Shown here one piece after another: positions 1 to 10,239 of a stretch of 64,000 nt of DNA; within the stretch, counting starts at the first letter, position 1, and each line of letters opens with the position of its first letter. A program made the translations under genes and the position numbers. Below the pieces are notes generated by a model. That model was not told the origin of the DNA and ran no database searches. It worked only from the letters and a program-made list of their open reading frames with translations. Origin of the DNA: Pseudomonas marvdashtae (GTDB lineage: Bacteria > Pseudomonadota > Gammaproteobacteria > Pseudomonadales > Pseudomonadaceae); NCBI RefSeq assembly GCF_014268655.2, contig NZ_JABWQX020000001.1:1890001-1954000 (forward strand), read 5' to 3'.

Positions 1-53
1 GGCACGGCAGGCCTTCTGATTATGTTTATCAACTGAATGCGGAGTATCCGAAC

Positions 54-248
54 ATGCCAAAGATGAAAACGAAAAGTGGTGCTGCTAAGCGGTTTCTGAA
101 AACTGCTAACGGTATCAAGCATAAACACGCTTTCAAGAGCCACATCCTGACCAAAATGTCGACCAAGCGTAAGCGTCAGCTGCGCGGTAGCAGCTTGCTG
201 CACCCGTCCGACGTTGCAAAAGTCAAGCGTATGCTGCGCCTTTGCTAA
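54..248 (+). CDS. rpmI: 50S ribosomal protein L35
   Basis: This 64-residue, very basic protein has the usual L35 length and sequence, starting [14 protein letters not shown]. It is a structural protein of the large ribosomal subunit. A GGAG ribosome-binding site lies about 8 bases before the ATG. The gene sits 29 bases upstream of rplT, the conserved order of the infC-rpmI-rplT operon; infC would lie just before the window. In enterobacteria L20 represses translation of this mRNA, but I see no clear operator in the 53 bases available here. Confidence 0.98.
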   Translation: MPKMKTKSGAAKRFLKTANGIKHKHAFKSHILTKMSTKRKRQLRGSSLLHPSDVAKVKRMLRLC

Positions 249-277
249 TTTTTGGTTAAGAATAGAGGAAGTAACTC

Positions 278-634
278 ATGGCTCGTGTAAAGCGTGGCGT
301 CATTGCCCGTAAGCGTCACAAAAAAATTCTGAAACTTGCTAAAGGCTACTACGGCGCGCGTTCCCGCGTATTCCGTGTTGCCAAGCAAGCGGTAATCAAG
401 GCAGGCCAATACGCCTACCGTGACCGTCGTCAGAAAAAACGTCAGTTCCGCGCTCTGTGGATCGCTCGTATCAACGCTGGTGCTCGTGTTAACGGTCTGT
501 CCTACAGCCGTTTCATCGCTGGCCTGAAAAAAGCGTCCATCGAGATCGACCGTAAGGTTCTGGCTGATCTGGCAGTGAACGAAAAAGCGGCGTTTGCTGC
601 GATTGTCGAGAAAGCTAAAGCCACCTTGGCTTAA
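278..634 (+). CDS. rplT: 50S ribosomal protein L20
   Basis: The 118-residue product is full-length L20, a 23S rRNA-binding protein needed early in assembly of the large subunit. It starts MARVKRGV and has the basic N-terminal extension and the segment [16 protein letters not shown] typical of the family. The spacer from rpmI carries the ribosome-binding site AGAGGAAG. The gene is followed by a strong hairpin before pheS, so the ribosomal protein genes and the synthetase genes are probably separable transcription units. Confidence 0.98.
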
Positions 635-690
635 GTACCCCCGGCAGTCACCGGGGTCCACCTCTGTGGGCCCAGGTGCCAAACGTCATA

Positions 691-1760
<1,070 letters not shown>

Positions 1761-1795
1761 GTCGCAACCCGTAACGAATCTATTAGGAGAGCAGG

Positions 1796-4174
1796 ATGAA
1801 ATTCAGTGAACAGTGGCTGCGCGGCTGGGTAAGCCCGCAGGTAAGCCAGGACGAGCTGGTTGCTCGCCTGTCGATGGCCGGTCTTGAGGTCGATAGCGTC
1901 ACGTCGGCCGCCGGTGCATTCAGCGGTGTGGTCGTGGGCGAGGTGCTGAGCACCGAACAGCACCCTGACGCTGACAAGCTGCGGGTTTGCCAGGTCAGCA
2001 ACGGCGCGCAAACGTTCCAGGTGGTTTGTGGTGCGCCAAACGTGCGCCCCGGCTTGAAAATTCCGTTCGCGATGATCGGTGCCGAACTGCCGGGCGACTT
2101 CAAGATCAAGAAAGCCAAGCTGCGCGGCGTCGAGTCCAACGGCATGTTGTGCTCCCAGGCTGAACTGCAGGTTGGCGAAGGCAATGATGGCTTGATGGAG
2201 CTTCCGGCCGATGCGCCGGTTGGCCAGGACATCCGCCAATACCTGGGCCTGGACGATGCGAGCATCGAGGTCGACCTGACACCGAACCGTGGCGACTGCC
2301 TGTCGGTGGCCGGCCTGGCCCGTGAAGTCGGCGCCTTGTATGCCGCGTCGGTCACGCGTCCCGTGGTCGCGCCGGTCCCCGCCGTGCATGACGAAGTGCG
2401 TCCGGTCGAAGTCCTGGCGCCAGCGGCGTGCCCGCGCTACCTGGGTCGAGTGATCCGTAACGTCGACCTGTCCAAGCCGACGCCGCTGTGGATGGTCGAG
2501 CGCCTGCGTCGCTCCGACGTGCGCAGCATCGACGCGGCTGTCGACATCACCAACTACGTGATGCTTGAGTTGGGCCAACCGCTGCACGCCTTCGATCTTG
2601 CCGAAATCAACGGCGGCATTCGCGTGCGCATGGCCGACGAAGGCGAGAAGCTGGTGCTGCTCGACGGTCAGGAAGTGACCCTGCGCAGCGATACGCTGGT
2701 GATTGCCGACCATACCCGCGCCCTGGCGATTGCCGGCGTGATGGGTGGCGAGCACAGTGGCGTCTCCACGACCACCCGCGACGTGTTCCTTGAAAGCGCG
2801 TTCTTCGACCAGATCGCCGTTGCTGGCAAGGCTCGCTCGTACGGCCTGCACACCGATGCCTCGCACCGTTACGAGCGTGGCGTGGACTGGCAGCTCGCCC
2901 GTGAAGCCATGGAGCGTGCCACTGGCCTGCTGCTGGAAATCACCGGTGGCGAAGCCGGCCCGATCATCGAGACCGTCAGCGAACAGCACCTGCCCAAGAT
3001 TGCACCGGTCACCCTGCGTGCCCAGCGCATCACCCAGATGCTGGGCATGGCAATGGACCCGACTGAAGTCGAGCGCCTGCTCAGCGCCCTGGGCCTGACC
3101 ATCCGCGCGGACGGGGAAGGGCAGTGGCGCGTCGAAGTGCCAAGTCATCGTTTCGATATCAGCCTGGAAGTCGACCTGATCGAGGAGCTGGCTCGCCTGT
3201 ACGGCTACAACCGCCTGCCGGTTCGCTATCCGCAAGCCCGCTTGGCCCCGCAAGCCAAGGCTGAAGCCCGTAGCGACCTGCCGGAACTGCGTCGCCTGCT
3301 GGTAGCTCGTGGGTATCAGGAAGCGATCACCTACAGCTTCATCGATCCACGCCAGTTCGAGCTGTTCAATCCGGGTGTCGCGCCGTTGTTGTTGGCGAAC
3401 CCGATTTCCAACGACATGGCGGCTATGCGCTCATCCCTTTGGCCAGGCCTGGTCAAGTCGCTGCAGCACAACCTGAATCGTCAGCAGGATCGCGTACGCC
3501 TGTTCGAAAGCGGCCTGCGCTTCGTGGGTCAGCTGGACGGCTTGAAGCAAGAATCGATGCTCGCCGGTGTGGTCTGTGGCAGTCGCCTGCCGGAAGGCTG
3601 GGCGCAAGGTCGCGACGTCGTGGACTTCTTCGACATCAAGGCCGACGTGGAAGCAGTGCTGGGCTTCGCCGGCGCACTCGACGCGTTCACTTTCGTTCCG
3701 GGCAAGCATCCGGCGCTGCACCCTGGGCAAACCGCGCGCATCGAGCGGGACGGGCGTGAAGTTGGCTACGTGGGTGCCATTCATCCTGAACTGTCGAAAA
3801 CCTTGGGCCTGGATCGTCCGGTCTTTGTTTTCGAGCTGGTCCTGGCTGAAGTCGCTCAAGGAAAAATGCCGAAATTCCAAGAGTTATCGCGCTTTCCTGA
3901 AGTGCGCCGTGACCTGGCCCTGGTGGCTGATGTGGGTGTCGCGTCCAGCGCTGTATTGGCGGTAATTCGTGAAAATGCAGGCGAATGGCTGACGGACCTC
4001 AGGCTATTTGACGTGTATCAGGGTAAAGGTATTGATCCGCATAGAAAAAGCCTTGCAGTCGGCTTGACCTGGCAGCATCCATCGCGCACTCTTAATGACG
4101 ATGAGGTGAATACCGCAACGCAGAATATCCTCACCTCGCTCGAACACAGGTTGAACGCCACGTTAAGGAAGTGA
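1796..4174 (+). CDS. pheT: Phenylalanyl-tRNA synthetase beta subunit
   Basis: The 792-residue protein has the full bacterial PheT layout. A tRNA-binding OB fold (about residues 39-150, with HPDADKLRVCQV) comes first, then the B3/B4 editing domain, the B5 domain, a catalytically inactive synthetase-like core and a C-terminal ferredoxin-fold anticodon-binding domain (about 700-792). It pairs with PheS and hydrolyses mischarged Tyr-tRNA-Phe. It ends three bases before ihfA, so ihfA belongs to the same transcript, as in other gammaproteobacteria. Confidence 0.98.
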   Translation: MKFSEQWLRGWVSPQVSQDELVARLSMAGLEVDSVTSAAGAFSGVVVGEVLSTEQHPDADKLRVCQVSNGAQTFQVVCGAPNVRPGLKIPFAMIGAELPGDFKIKKAKLRGVESNGMLCSQAELQVGEGNDGLMELPADAPVGQDIRQYLGLDDASIEVDLTPNRGDCLSVAGLAREVGALYAASVTRPVVAPVPAVHDEVRPVEVLAPAACPRYLGRVIRNVDLSKPTPLWMVERLRRSDVRSIDAAVDITNYVMLELGQPLHAFDLAEINGGIRVRMADEGEKLVLLDGQEVTLRSDTLVIADHTRALAIAGVMGGEHSGVSTTTRDVFLESAFFDQIAVAGKARSYGLHTDASHRYERGVDWQLAREAMERATGLLLEITGGEAGPIIETVSEQHLPKIAPVTLRAQRITQMLGMAMDPTEVERLLSALGLTIRADGEGQWRVEVPSHRFDISLEVDLIEELARLYGYNRLPVRYPQARLAPQAKAEARSDLPELRRLLVARGYQEAITYSFIDPRQFELFNPGVAPLLLANPISNDMAAMRSSLWPGLVKSLQHNLNRQQDRVRLFESGLRFVGQLDGLKQESMLAGVVCGSRLPEGWAQGRDVVDFFDIKADVEAVLGFAGALDAFTFVPGKHPALHPGQTARIERDGREVGYVGAIHPELSKTLGLDRPVFVFELVLAEVAQGKMPKFQELSRFPEVRRDLALVADVGVASSAVLAVIRENAGEWLTDLRLFDVYQGKGIDPHRKSLAVGLTWQHPSRTLNDDEVNTATQNILTSLEHRLNATLRK

Positions 4175-4177
4175 CGT

Positions 4178-4480
4178 ATGGGGGCTCTGACGAAAGCTGA
4201 GATGGCGGAACGTCTGTATGAGGAGTTGGGCCTGAATAAACGGGAGGCCAAAGAATTGGTCGAACTGTTTTTCGAAGAAATCAGGCACGCTCTCGAAGAC
4301 AACGAACAGGTCAAATTGTCCGGTTTCGGCAATTTCGACCTTCGGGACAAACGTCAGCGGCCTGGCCGCAATCCGAAAACGGGAGAAGAAATCCCGATCA
4401 CGGCTCGCCGTGTGGTCACCTTTCGTCCAGGGCAGAAGTTGAAAGCCCGAGTTGAGGCTTATGCTGGAACCAAGTCATAA
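4178..4480 (+). CDS. ihfA: Integration host factor alpha subunit
   Basis: The 100-residue protein is the alpha subunit of IHF, the heterodimer that bends DNA sharply at specific sites. It has the HU/IHF fold, including the beta-arm segment [12 protein letters not shown] whose proline intercalates into DNA. The start ATGGGGGCT lies three bases after pheT. The end of the gene overlaps the start of the MerR-type gene by 20 bases. IHF often takes part in tyrosine-integrase recombination, but its closeness to the tRNA island is simply the normal chromosomal order. Confidence 0.98.
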   Translation: MGALTKAEMAERLYEELGLNKREAKELVELFFEEIRHALEDNEQVKLSGFGNFDLRDKRQRPGRNPKTGEEIPITARRVVTFRPGQKLKARVEAYAGTKS

Positions 4481-4817
4481 CGACGAACTACCCGTCATCC
4501 CGGGCAAACGCTACTTCACCATCGGTGAAGTCAGCGAGCTGTGTGCGGTAAAACCGCACGTGCTGCGCTATTGGGAGCAGGAGTTTCCTCAACTCAACCC
4601 GGTCAAGCGCCGCGGAAACCGCCGGTATTATCAGCGACAAGACGTTCTGATGATCCGGCAGATCCGCGCGCTGCTATATGACCAGGGGTTCACCATCGGC
4701 GGCGCACGCCTGCGCCTCTCCGGTGATGAGGCCAAAGACGATACAACCCAGTACAAACAAATGATCCGCCAGATGATCGCCGAGCTCGAAGATGTGCTGG
4801 TGGTGCTCAAGAAATAA
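4461..4817 (+). CDS. MerR-family regulator downstream of ihfA
   Basis: The 118-residue protein has an N-terminal MerR winged helix-turn-helix (about residues 14-80: [24 protein letters not shown]) and a C-terminal dimerisation helix. It has no cysteine-rich metal-binding loop, so its effector is unknown. I chose the ATG at 4461 because GAGG lies just ahead of it; a TTG three codons upstream is possible. It overlaps the end of ihfA and is the usual last gene of the pheST-ihfA operon in Pseudomonas. Its targets are not known to me. Confidence 0.9.
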   Translation: MLEPSHNDELPVIPGKRYFTIGEVSELCAVKPHVLRYWEQEFPQLNPVKRRGNRRYYQRQDVLMIRQIRALLYDQGFTIGGARLRLSGDEAKDDTTQYKQMIRQMIAELEDVLVVLKK

Positions 4818-4907
4818 ATTTCTGCTTTTAAATACTTCCAGTTTTCAAAAGCTTGCGATATATTCCTGAGCGTTCCGTTGAGAAGCGGAACAAGATACAC
4901 GCCTAGT

Positions 4908-4984
4908 CGGGGCGTAGCGCAGTCCGGTAGCGCACTAGCATGGGGTGCTAGGGGTCGAGTGTTCGAATCACTCCGTCCCGACCA
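4908..4984 (+). tRNA. tRNA-Pro(GGG)
   Basis: The 77-base sequence folds as a cloverleaf: acceptor stem CGGGGCG/CGTCCCG, D arm with GGTAGCGC, anticodon stem CTAGC/GCTAG closing loop ATGGGGT (anticodon GGG), T loop TTCGAAT and an encoded CCA. Its 3' half from base 4940 is the left copy of the island repeat, so the working gene was completed by the incoming element. A -10-like TATATT lies at 4859-4864, but I see no good -35 box. Confidence 0.97.
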
Positions 4985-4987
4985 TAT
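4940..4987 (+). repeat. Left attachment repeat (attL) within tRNA-Pro
   Basis: This 48-base stretch, from the last base of the anticodon-stem 5' strand through CCA plus three bases, is identical to 22177-22224. After one mismatch the next six bases (ATTCAA) also agree. It covers the anticodon loop, the T arm and the acceptor 3' strand, the part of a tRNA most often used as a crossover site. Confidence 0.95.
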
Positions 4988-4993
4988 AATTCA

Positions 4994-5033
4994 AGGGGTT
5001 GCGAGATTTTATCTCGCGACCCCTTTTTGTTTT
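4994..5033 (+). terminator. Terminator of tRNA-Pro supplied by the island
   Basis: A 14-base-pair stem (one G-T pair) closes a TTT loop and runs into TTTTTGTTTTT. It starts 10 bases after the CCA end. It lies inside the element, beyond the attL repeat, so the island itself carries the sequence that now ends tRNA-Pro transcription. Confidence 0.9.
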
Positions 5034-5655
5034 TGGTCATTTTTACCCCTACAAAATGACTGGCTCTCGGTGGAATCCTCGGCTGATACAAAGGCCAGAG
5101 TTTGTCCCGGAAGGCACAAGCAGCACGTCAATGCGTCCAGTCAGACCTTCAGGCCGAACGCACGTTTACGCAGAGCTGTCCGTTCTTGATCAGTTAATCG
5201 TTGCTCCGAAAATCGCGAACAAGATTCTCGCTTGGACTGATAGGGCTGAGTGCGCAGACAGAAGTGTTCGAGAGATGTTGAATGGGTGTGAGCTCGACTT
5301 CGGGCGATCGCGTGATTCGCGCCTCGGGCATGAGTATCCTCAGAGTCGGATTTTCGTTTTCATGTGCTTATCTAGGCGACACGCTTGGTCGGCTGACGTT
5401 CGCATATGGCTTTACCGTACGGAGGGATGAAGCGTATCGTGCTGGCAAAAGGACATGGATAGATATTTGCCTTGCAAGGATGACGTTTCTTCTCTGAGCG
5501 CCCATCTCTTCGCTGCATATCCTTAGCATCCTGCTTAAGGATCAGGCATCCAGACGTTCCTAAAAACATCGTTGGAACAAGCTTGCCGGGATGTCCCGCG
5601 TTTCTTCCTGCGTAAGCGCTTGATAGCGCATAAAAGCTAACTTAAAGGCTGAAAT
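5034..5655. other. Left end of island, no convincing gene
   Basis: About 620 bases lie between the tRNA terminator and zorA. An open frame on the plus strand from ATG 5056 to 5430 (124 codons) has no ribosome-binding site and no family I recognise. An integrase would normally sit here, and none of its catalytic motifs is visible on either strand. The zorA promoter must lie near the right end; I could not fix its -35 and -10 boxes. An ACCCCTACAAAA motif at 5045 is listed separately. Confidence 0.6.
5045..5074 (+). repeat. Imperfect direct repeat near island left end
   Basis: ACCCCTACAAAA followed by CTGGCTCT and TGGA matches 22039-22068 at 24 of 30 positions in the same orientation. The two copies lie 57 bases inside attL and 108 bases inside attR. 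This layout resembles arm-type recombinase-binding sites, which is inference. Confidence 0.45.
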
Positions 5656-7848
5656 GTGGACTTTTCGACATTATTAAAATTGTGGGATGACGCCAGCACT
5701 GCTCAGCTAATGGCTCCGCGTGTAGTCATGGTGGCCGTGGCGGCTTTGTGCCTATGGTATACCGGAAGATATTTCATCCCATCGTTCGTGTTGAGCCGAA
5801 GGCTCAAGTCGCTTAGGCGTAGCATTACTGCTATCAAGGGAAAGTCGCCTGATCAGCTCCAAGCAGAGCTGGAGAAAGTATTCGGTGCGACAAAACTGAA
5901 GCATCTTTGGAAAGAGTATTCAGAGACTCTTCACAATCAGTTCGAATATCACGAAGGCGAGGAGCGTCTGGTGCGCTCCCGTGCGACCACTGTCGCGGCA
6001 AATTTTTTTACAGGTCAGAGTGTTGTCGATACACCGTTGGCTACTGAGTTCTTCAAGCACCTTCCGGGCATTCTGACGGGTGTTGGCATTGTCGGAACCT
6101 TCTTTGGCCTGATGCTAGGTTTGCAGCACTTTGATCCAAGCACGCCGGAGCTGGTCAACTCAAGCGTGGACAAACTCCTGAAGGATGTACTCTTTGCCTT
6201 CATCGGTTCATTCCTTTCCATCATGGCGTCGATCATCGTTACTGTCTCGGAAAAGTGGCGATTAGGGCGCTGTTACAAGCACCTTGAATCGCTGAATGAG
6301 GCAATCGATAGCCTATTCGACAGTGGAGTTGGCGAGGAATATCTTGCTGCGCTCGTAAGGTCCAGTGCTGAAAACTCGGTCCAGACTCGCCAGCTGAAAG
6401 ACAGCCTGGTTACGGACCTTCGGGAAATGCTGCAAAACCTGGTCGATACGCAGGTCCGCGAAAGCCTCAAGTTGGCAGACACGTTATCTACGACCTATCG
6501 TGACTCCGGGCAGATGTTAGCGGATCAGGTCAGCAGTGCCATTGAAAACAGCTTGAAGTCGCCATTGGAGGCGATTGCTGGGGCGGTACAGGCTGCGAGC
6601 GGCGATCAATCCGGCCAAGTGCAGAACCTGCTTCAGGATGTTCTGGTTGCTTTCATGAACAAGCTGGAAGGCACCTTCGGCCAGCAATTCAACGGCCTGA
6701 ACGAAATGATGGGCCAGTCCGTCGCTGCCATGCATTCAATGCAGCAAGGATTCTCCAGCCTCATTCAAGACATGCGCTCGGCTAGCGAAAACTCGAATCA
6801 GAGCAGCTCAGCAATGATTGCACAGCTGCTTACCGACATGCAGACCGGCCAAAGTGCCATGCAGGCTGGTATGAACGAGATGCTGACAAATCTGCAGTCG
6901 TCCATCGCCCGCATCGGCAGTGAGGGCGAAGACGCTGGCGCTCGTATGGCACAGCAGTTGGAAAAAATGTTCGCCGACAGCGAGGCGCGCCAGCTGGCGA
7001 TGGCCGAGAGTCTTCAGTTGTTTGTCGAGTCAATCCAAAAAAACATGGGCCAAGGTCAGCAAGAAACCATGGCCAAGATTGCAGGCTCTGTAGAGGTGCT
7101 CGGCGAGCAGTTATCTACTGTTTTCAAAAAACTGGAAAGTGGGCGCGAGCAAATGGATCAGTCCACTCGCGTTGCACAAGCTGAGCTTCATCACGGCACT
7201 CGCGAGTTGGTGGGTGGGTTGGATGAGCAGGTCAAAACGCTGCTGCAGTCTGTCGCTGAACAAAATAAAGCCTCTCAAGACAACGTCAAGGCATTAAGCG
7301 CGCAAACCGAACAGCATCTGCAAAGCATGCAACTAGGTGCAGACAAAATGAGAGCCGCAGCTGAGCGCTTTGAAAATGCTGGACTGAGTGTATCGAAGGC
7401 CAGTGAATCGACGGCTAGTTTGTTGGGCACTGTTCAAGGGGCTGGTACCGAGCTTGCTCAGGCCTCACGAGAGTTGAACAGCGTCGTCGCGGACTATCGC
7501 AACAACCGTGAATCGTTGAGCAAAACACTAACCGTCATCGAAGGTGTGGTGGCTAGCGCGCAAGTTGAGGCCAGCGGACGTGCTCAATACCTCCAGGATC
7601 TGAAGCAACAATCGGAACGCATGCAGTCGCTCAATCGCGAGGTTCATGAGTACCTGGAAAACATCAGTGGTGTTTTGGGTGATGGTTTCAAAGAGTTTGG
7701 TGACGGTATGGACAGGGTACTCCGGCAGACGTTGGGTAGTCTGGATACGGAGCTGGATAAAGCTGTTAAAAGTCTGGCTGGCGGCGTCGACGGTGTGAAG
7801 GAAAGCATTGAAGACTTCGGCGACATCATGGAACGAATTAGGCAGTAA
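5656..7848 (+). CDS. zorA: Zorya type I motor subunit ZorA
   Basis: The 730-residue protein is the MotA/ExbB-like stator subunit of the Zorya anti-phage system. One membrane segment lies at about residues 20-42 and two more at about 130-155 and 172-197 (FKHLPGILTGVGIVGTFFGLMLGL; LFAFIGSFLSIMASIIV). A cytoplasmic tail of some 500 residues follows, rich in heptad-like coiled coil, as known for ZorA. The start is a GTG with AAAGG upstream; an overlapping ATG at 5654 is out of frame. It leads the operon zorA-zorB-zorC-zorD. Published work shows ZorA5-ZorB2 is a proton-driven motor that senses phage attack. Length is normal and no frame is broken. Confidence 0.93.
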   Translation: MDFSTLLKLWDDASTAQLMAPRVVMVAVAALCLWYTGRYFIPSFVLSRRLKSLRRSITAIKGKSPDQLQAELEKVFGATKLKHLWKEYSETLHNQFEYHEGEERLVRSRATTVAANFFTGQSVVDTPLATEFFKHLPGILTGVGIVGTFFGLMLGLQHFDPSTPELVNSSVDKLLKDVLFAFIGSFLSIMASIIVTVSEKWRLGRCYKHLESLNEAIDSLFDSGVGEEYLAALVRSSAENSVQTRQLKDSLVTDLREMLQNLVDTQVRESLKLADTLSTTYRDSGQMLADQVSSAIENSLKSPLEAIAGAVQAASGDQSGQVQNLLQDVLVAFMNKLEGTFGQQFNGLNEMMGQSVAAMHSMQQGFSSLIQDMRSASENSNQSSSAMIAQLLTDMQTGQSAMQAGMNEMLTNLQSSIARIGSEGEDAGARMAQQLEKMFADSEARQLAMAESLQLFVESIQKNMGQGQQETMAKIAGSVEVLGEQLSTVFKKLESGREQMDQSTRVAQAELHHGTRELVGGLDEQVKTLLQSVAEQNKASQDNVKALSAQTEQHLQSMQLGADKMRAAAERFENAGLSVSKASESTASLLGTVQGAGTELAQASRELNSVVADYRNNRESLSKTLTVIEGVVASAQVEASGRAQYLQDLKQQSERMQSLNREVHEYLENISGVLGDGFKEFGDGMDRVLRQTLGSLDTELDKAVKSLAGGVDGVKESIEDFGDIMERIRQ

Positions 7849-7861
7849 CGGAGGCTGACAT

Positions 7862-8605
7862 ATGTTTGGTAAGCAAATGCCTTCGGTGGCCCGAGCCAAG
7901 GATGAAGCGGAGAAACCGTTCTGGATTTCTTTTGCCGACCTGATGACGGCCATGATGATCCTGTTTCTCGTAGTGATGGTAGCGGCCCTGAGTTCGGTCA
8001 CCCAGAGAATCAATCAGGCGGAGCAAGGCGAGAAACAGCGCAGTCGCGACATTAGCCAGCTCTGCGAGCATTTGCAGCTCAAGGCTAAGGGCTCGAATGC
8101 AACCATCGTTGTCGACTGCAAAGACAACCGCATCAGTTTCGGTGAGGCGGGACGTTTTGGGCACAACCAGTACTCACTGAGCGACGAGGGTCAAAGTGCC
8201 CTTCAGGGCGTAGTGCCGCTCATCCTTGATGCGGCGGATAGCGAAGAGGGTCGCAAGTGGTTCAAACAGGTCGTTATTGAGGGGTTTACCGATACCGTTG
8301 GCTCATACTTGTACAACCTGCACCTATCATTGCAGCGATCCGAGTGGGTCATGTGCAGCTTGCTTGATAGTCGCAGTCCTCTGCAAATTGGCCTCTCCGC
8401 TGATAGGCAACAGCAGATCAGATCGATGTTCTTGGCGGGTGGTGTTTCTTTCAACAATGCAAAGGACACCAATGAGGCAAGTCGCCGAGTTGAACTGAGA
8501 ATGCAGTTCTACGGTTTGAAGGAGAAAGAGGAAAACCTCAAACCAGAAGTTCCAGTATTCGCCAGCACAGTGTCCGAGAAATGCCAGTTGGCGATGACGC
8601 GATGA
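7862..8605 (+). CDS. zorB: Zorya motor subunit ZorB
   Basis: The 247-residue protein is the MotB/ExbD-like partner of ZorA. One membrane helix (about residues 20-45) carries Asp26 in FADLM, the position expected for the proton-carrying aspartate. An OmpA-like peptidoglycan-binding domain follows (about 130-230, VVIEGFTDTVGS and LSLQRSEWV). It would anchor the motor to the cell wall. GGAGG lies six bases before the ATG and the gap from zorA is 13 bases. The stop overlaps the preferred zorC start by ATGA. Confidence 0.93.
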   Translation: MFGKQMPSVARAKDEAEKPFWISFADLMTAMMILFLVVMVAALSSVTQRINQAEQGEKQRSRDISQLCEHLQLKAKGSNATIVVDCKDNRISFGEAGRFGHNQYSLSDEGQSALQGVVPLILDAADSEEGRKWFKQVVIEGFTDTVGSYLYNLHLSLQRSEWVMCSLLDSRSPLQIGLSADRQQQIRSMFLAGGVSFNNAKDTNEASRRVELRMQFYGLKEKEENLKPEVPVFASTVSEKCQLAMTR

Positions 8606-10239
8606 CCAGTGCATTAGCCAAGCTGTCGTCAGCTATAGCGCTCGGGCTCGCTGCCCGTAGAAGTGTGATCAGTTCTGAACCGTTGGCTCGCTTTCCTCGA
8701 ATGGAAGCTGCCAGTGCTGATTTATATGATCGGTTTGAGCGGGCAGAGAAAGCATTGCCACCGCCTCAGGAAAAGCGTAGAGCCGCCATCAATAAGTTCA
8801 GAAATGTCCTGCCTCTGACGTCTTCCGAGTGGCGCATGGTCTTCGCCGGTCTCGCAGATAAAAGCGAGCGTGTAGGACCCATTCTTGAGGACGAGCAACT
8901 TTATGGCCGAATCCATATCGAGGTCAGTCAGCGGATCGAAAAACGGCGACTGAGCCGCCGCGATTGGCTGGCGCTTTGTTTCAGCTACTTCGGTTACGAG
9001 TCCGATAAACCCGACACGAATCCCGTCTGGTGCTTGTTGCAAGGCGACATCCGCAAGGGTTTCGCTTGTGTAAAGGCTCAACAAACTCGTGAAAAAGAAT
9101 GGATGCGCATCGTCCAACATCATAAGGAGCTGTTTTCCGAACGGGCGGGAGAGACGCTTGGCGAGCAGATGTTCAACGGCGAAATCAGTGATCTCTCGGT
9201 GCTGCAAACGATCGCGCAGATCCCTAACAGCAGTTGGTTATGGCACAGGATATTTAACGTATTGCTGTCTCGAATCTTCAATTTGGACGACGAAGAGTTC
9301 TCGAAACGATTCCCCGACTTCATTGAGATCGGACGTCAGCATCCGACATACATGAATGCGCTCCTCAGCGCTTGCCTGACGCGTTATCATGCAGCGACGT
9401 ATCGGGAAAAACCGTCATCTCTTCTCAAACAGACTGCTTTAGATAACTGGGGCAGCCCACAGATTCGTTCCAAGCAAAACAGCTGGCTTCAGTACGTGGA
9501 GAAAGACGTTTGTGCGATGGTGGTCGCGTGGTTTGCGAAAGAAGACCTTGAGCACTTCTTCAATCTGTTGAAAGGTGATGCCGACGTTGACCATTCGCGT
9601 CTTCACTACTGGCTTCGTTTTGCAAATCAGATGAGCTACACCCTCATTGTCATGGGATTAGACGCTTGGGGTGATCGAAGTAAGGACTTCGTCCATTTTC
9701 GTGAAAAAAATAAGGGGCGTTTCAGTCGCTTGGGAGGCGCTCCTAGCCACAACAATGCCGTGGTCATGCAGATAGGGGATTATTTTTTTGTAGAGTTTTC
9801 CGGCACAGGTAACGCCTGCTATGTGTATGAGGCAATTAAATCACCGTTCAATCCGGACAAATCTCAATTAGAACTGGGGGAACTTAAACAACCGCCTCGG
9901 GCTTTGGCGCGCATGCGCCACTCACCGGCTCCAAGCAGTCCAACTCGAATCGAGGGTTGGTTGAGCAAATTTGATGATGAACTTCAGCGACTAGGGATCT
10001 CGATTCAAACGCAGTCTGGGTTTGGGCCGTACTTATCCTCAAAGCAACAGTTGACGAGCTTGGACGAACAAGTCCGAGATGCCGTGAAAACGGTTAGATA
10101 CAAAATCCACGACTCCCGCGGCAAGGGTGGCGCCTTCCAAGTCCACTTGGATAGTCATGACAACTCCGCTATAGCCGCGCTTCAACGCCTAGGCTTCAAG
10201 ACCGTCAACAATCAGCCACTGAGATTCTGGAGGCAGTAA
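8602..10239 (+). CDS. zorC: Zorya effector ZorC (EH-signature protein)
   Basis: The 545-residue protein fits ZorC of type I systems, which carries the EH_signature domain and acts with ZorD downstream of the ZorAB motor. It has no membrane segment or obvious catalytic motif. ZorC has been reported to bind DNA; its sequence here ends with basic patches such as KTVRYKIHDSRGKGG. I chose the ATG at 8602, which overlaps the zorB stop by four bases; an upstream ATG at 8581 adds seven residues. The stop TAA overlaps the zorD ATG (TAATG), so translation is coupled. Confidence 0.85.
   Translation: MTSALAKLSSAIALGLAARRSVISSEPLARFPRMEAASADLYDRFERAEKALPPPQEKRRAAINKFRNVLPLTSSEWRMVFAGLADKSERVGPILEDEQLYGRIHIEVSQRIEKRRLSRRDWLALCFSYFGYESDKPDTNPVWCLLQGDIRKGFACVKAQQTREKEWMRIVQHHKELFSERAGETLGEQMFNGEISDLSVLQTIAQIPNSSWLWHRIFNVLLSRIFNLDDEEFSKRFPDFIEIGRQHPTYMNALLSACLTRYHAATYREKPSSLLKQTALDNWGSPQIRSKQNSWLQYVEKDVCAMVVAWFAKEDLEHFFNLLKGDADVDHSRLHYWLRFANQMSYTLIVMGLDAWGDRSKDFVHFREKNKGRFSRLGGAPSHNNAVVMQIGDYFFVEFSGTGNACYVYEAIKSPFNPDKSQLELGELKQPPRALARMRHSPAPSSPTRIEGWLSKFDDELQRLGISIQTQSGFGPYLSSKQQLTSLDEQVRDAVKTVRYKIHDSRGKGGAFQVHLDSHDNSAIAALQRLGFKTVNNQPLRFWRQ

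Noticed and set aside
4985..5655. Tyrosine integrase gene next to the tRNA
   Set aside because: No frame of suitable length and no R...HxxR...Y pattern is visible on either strand.
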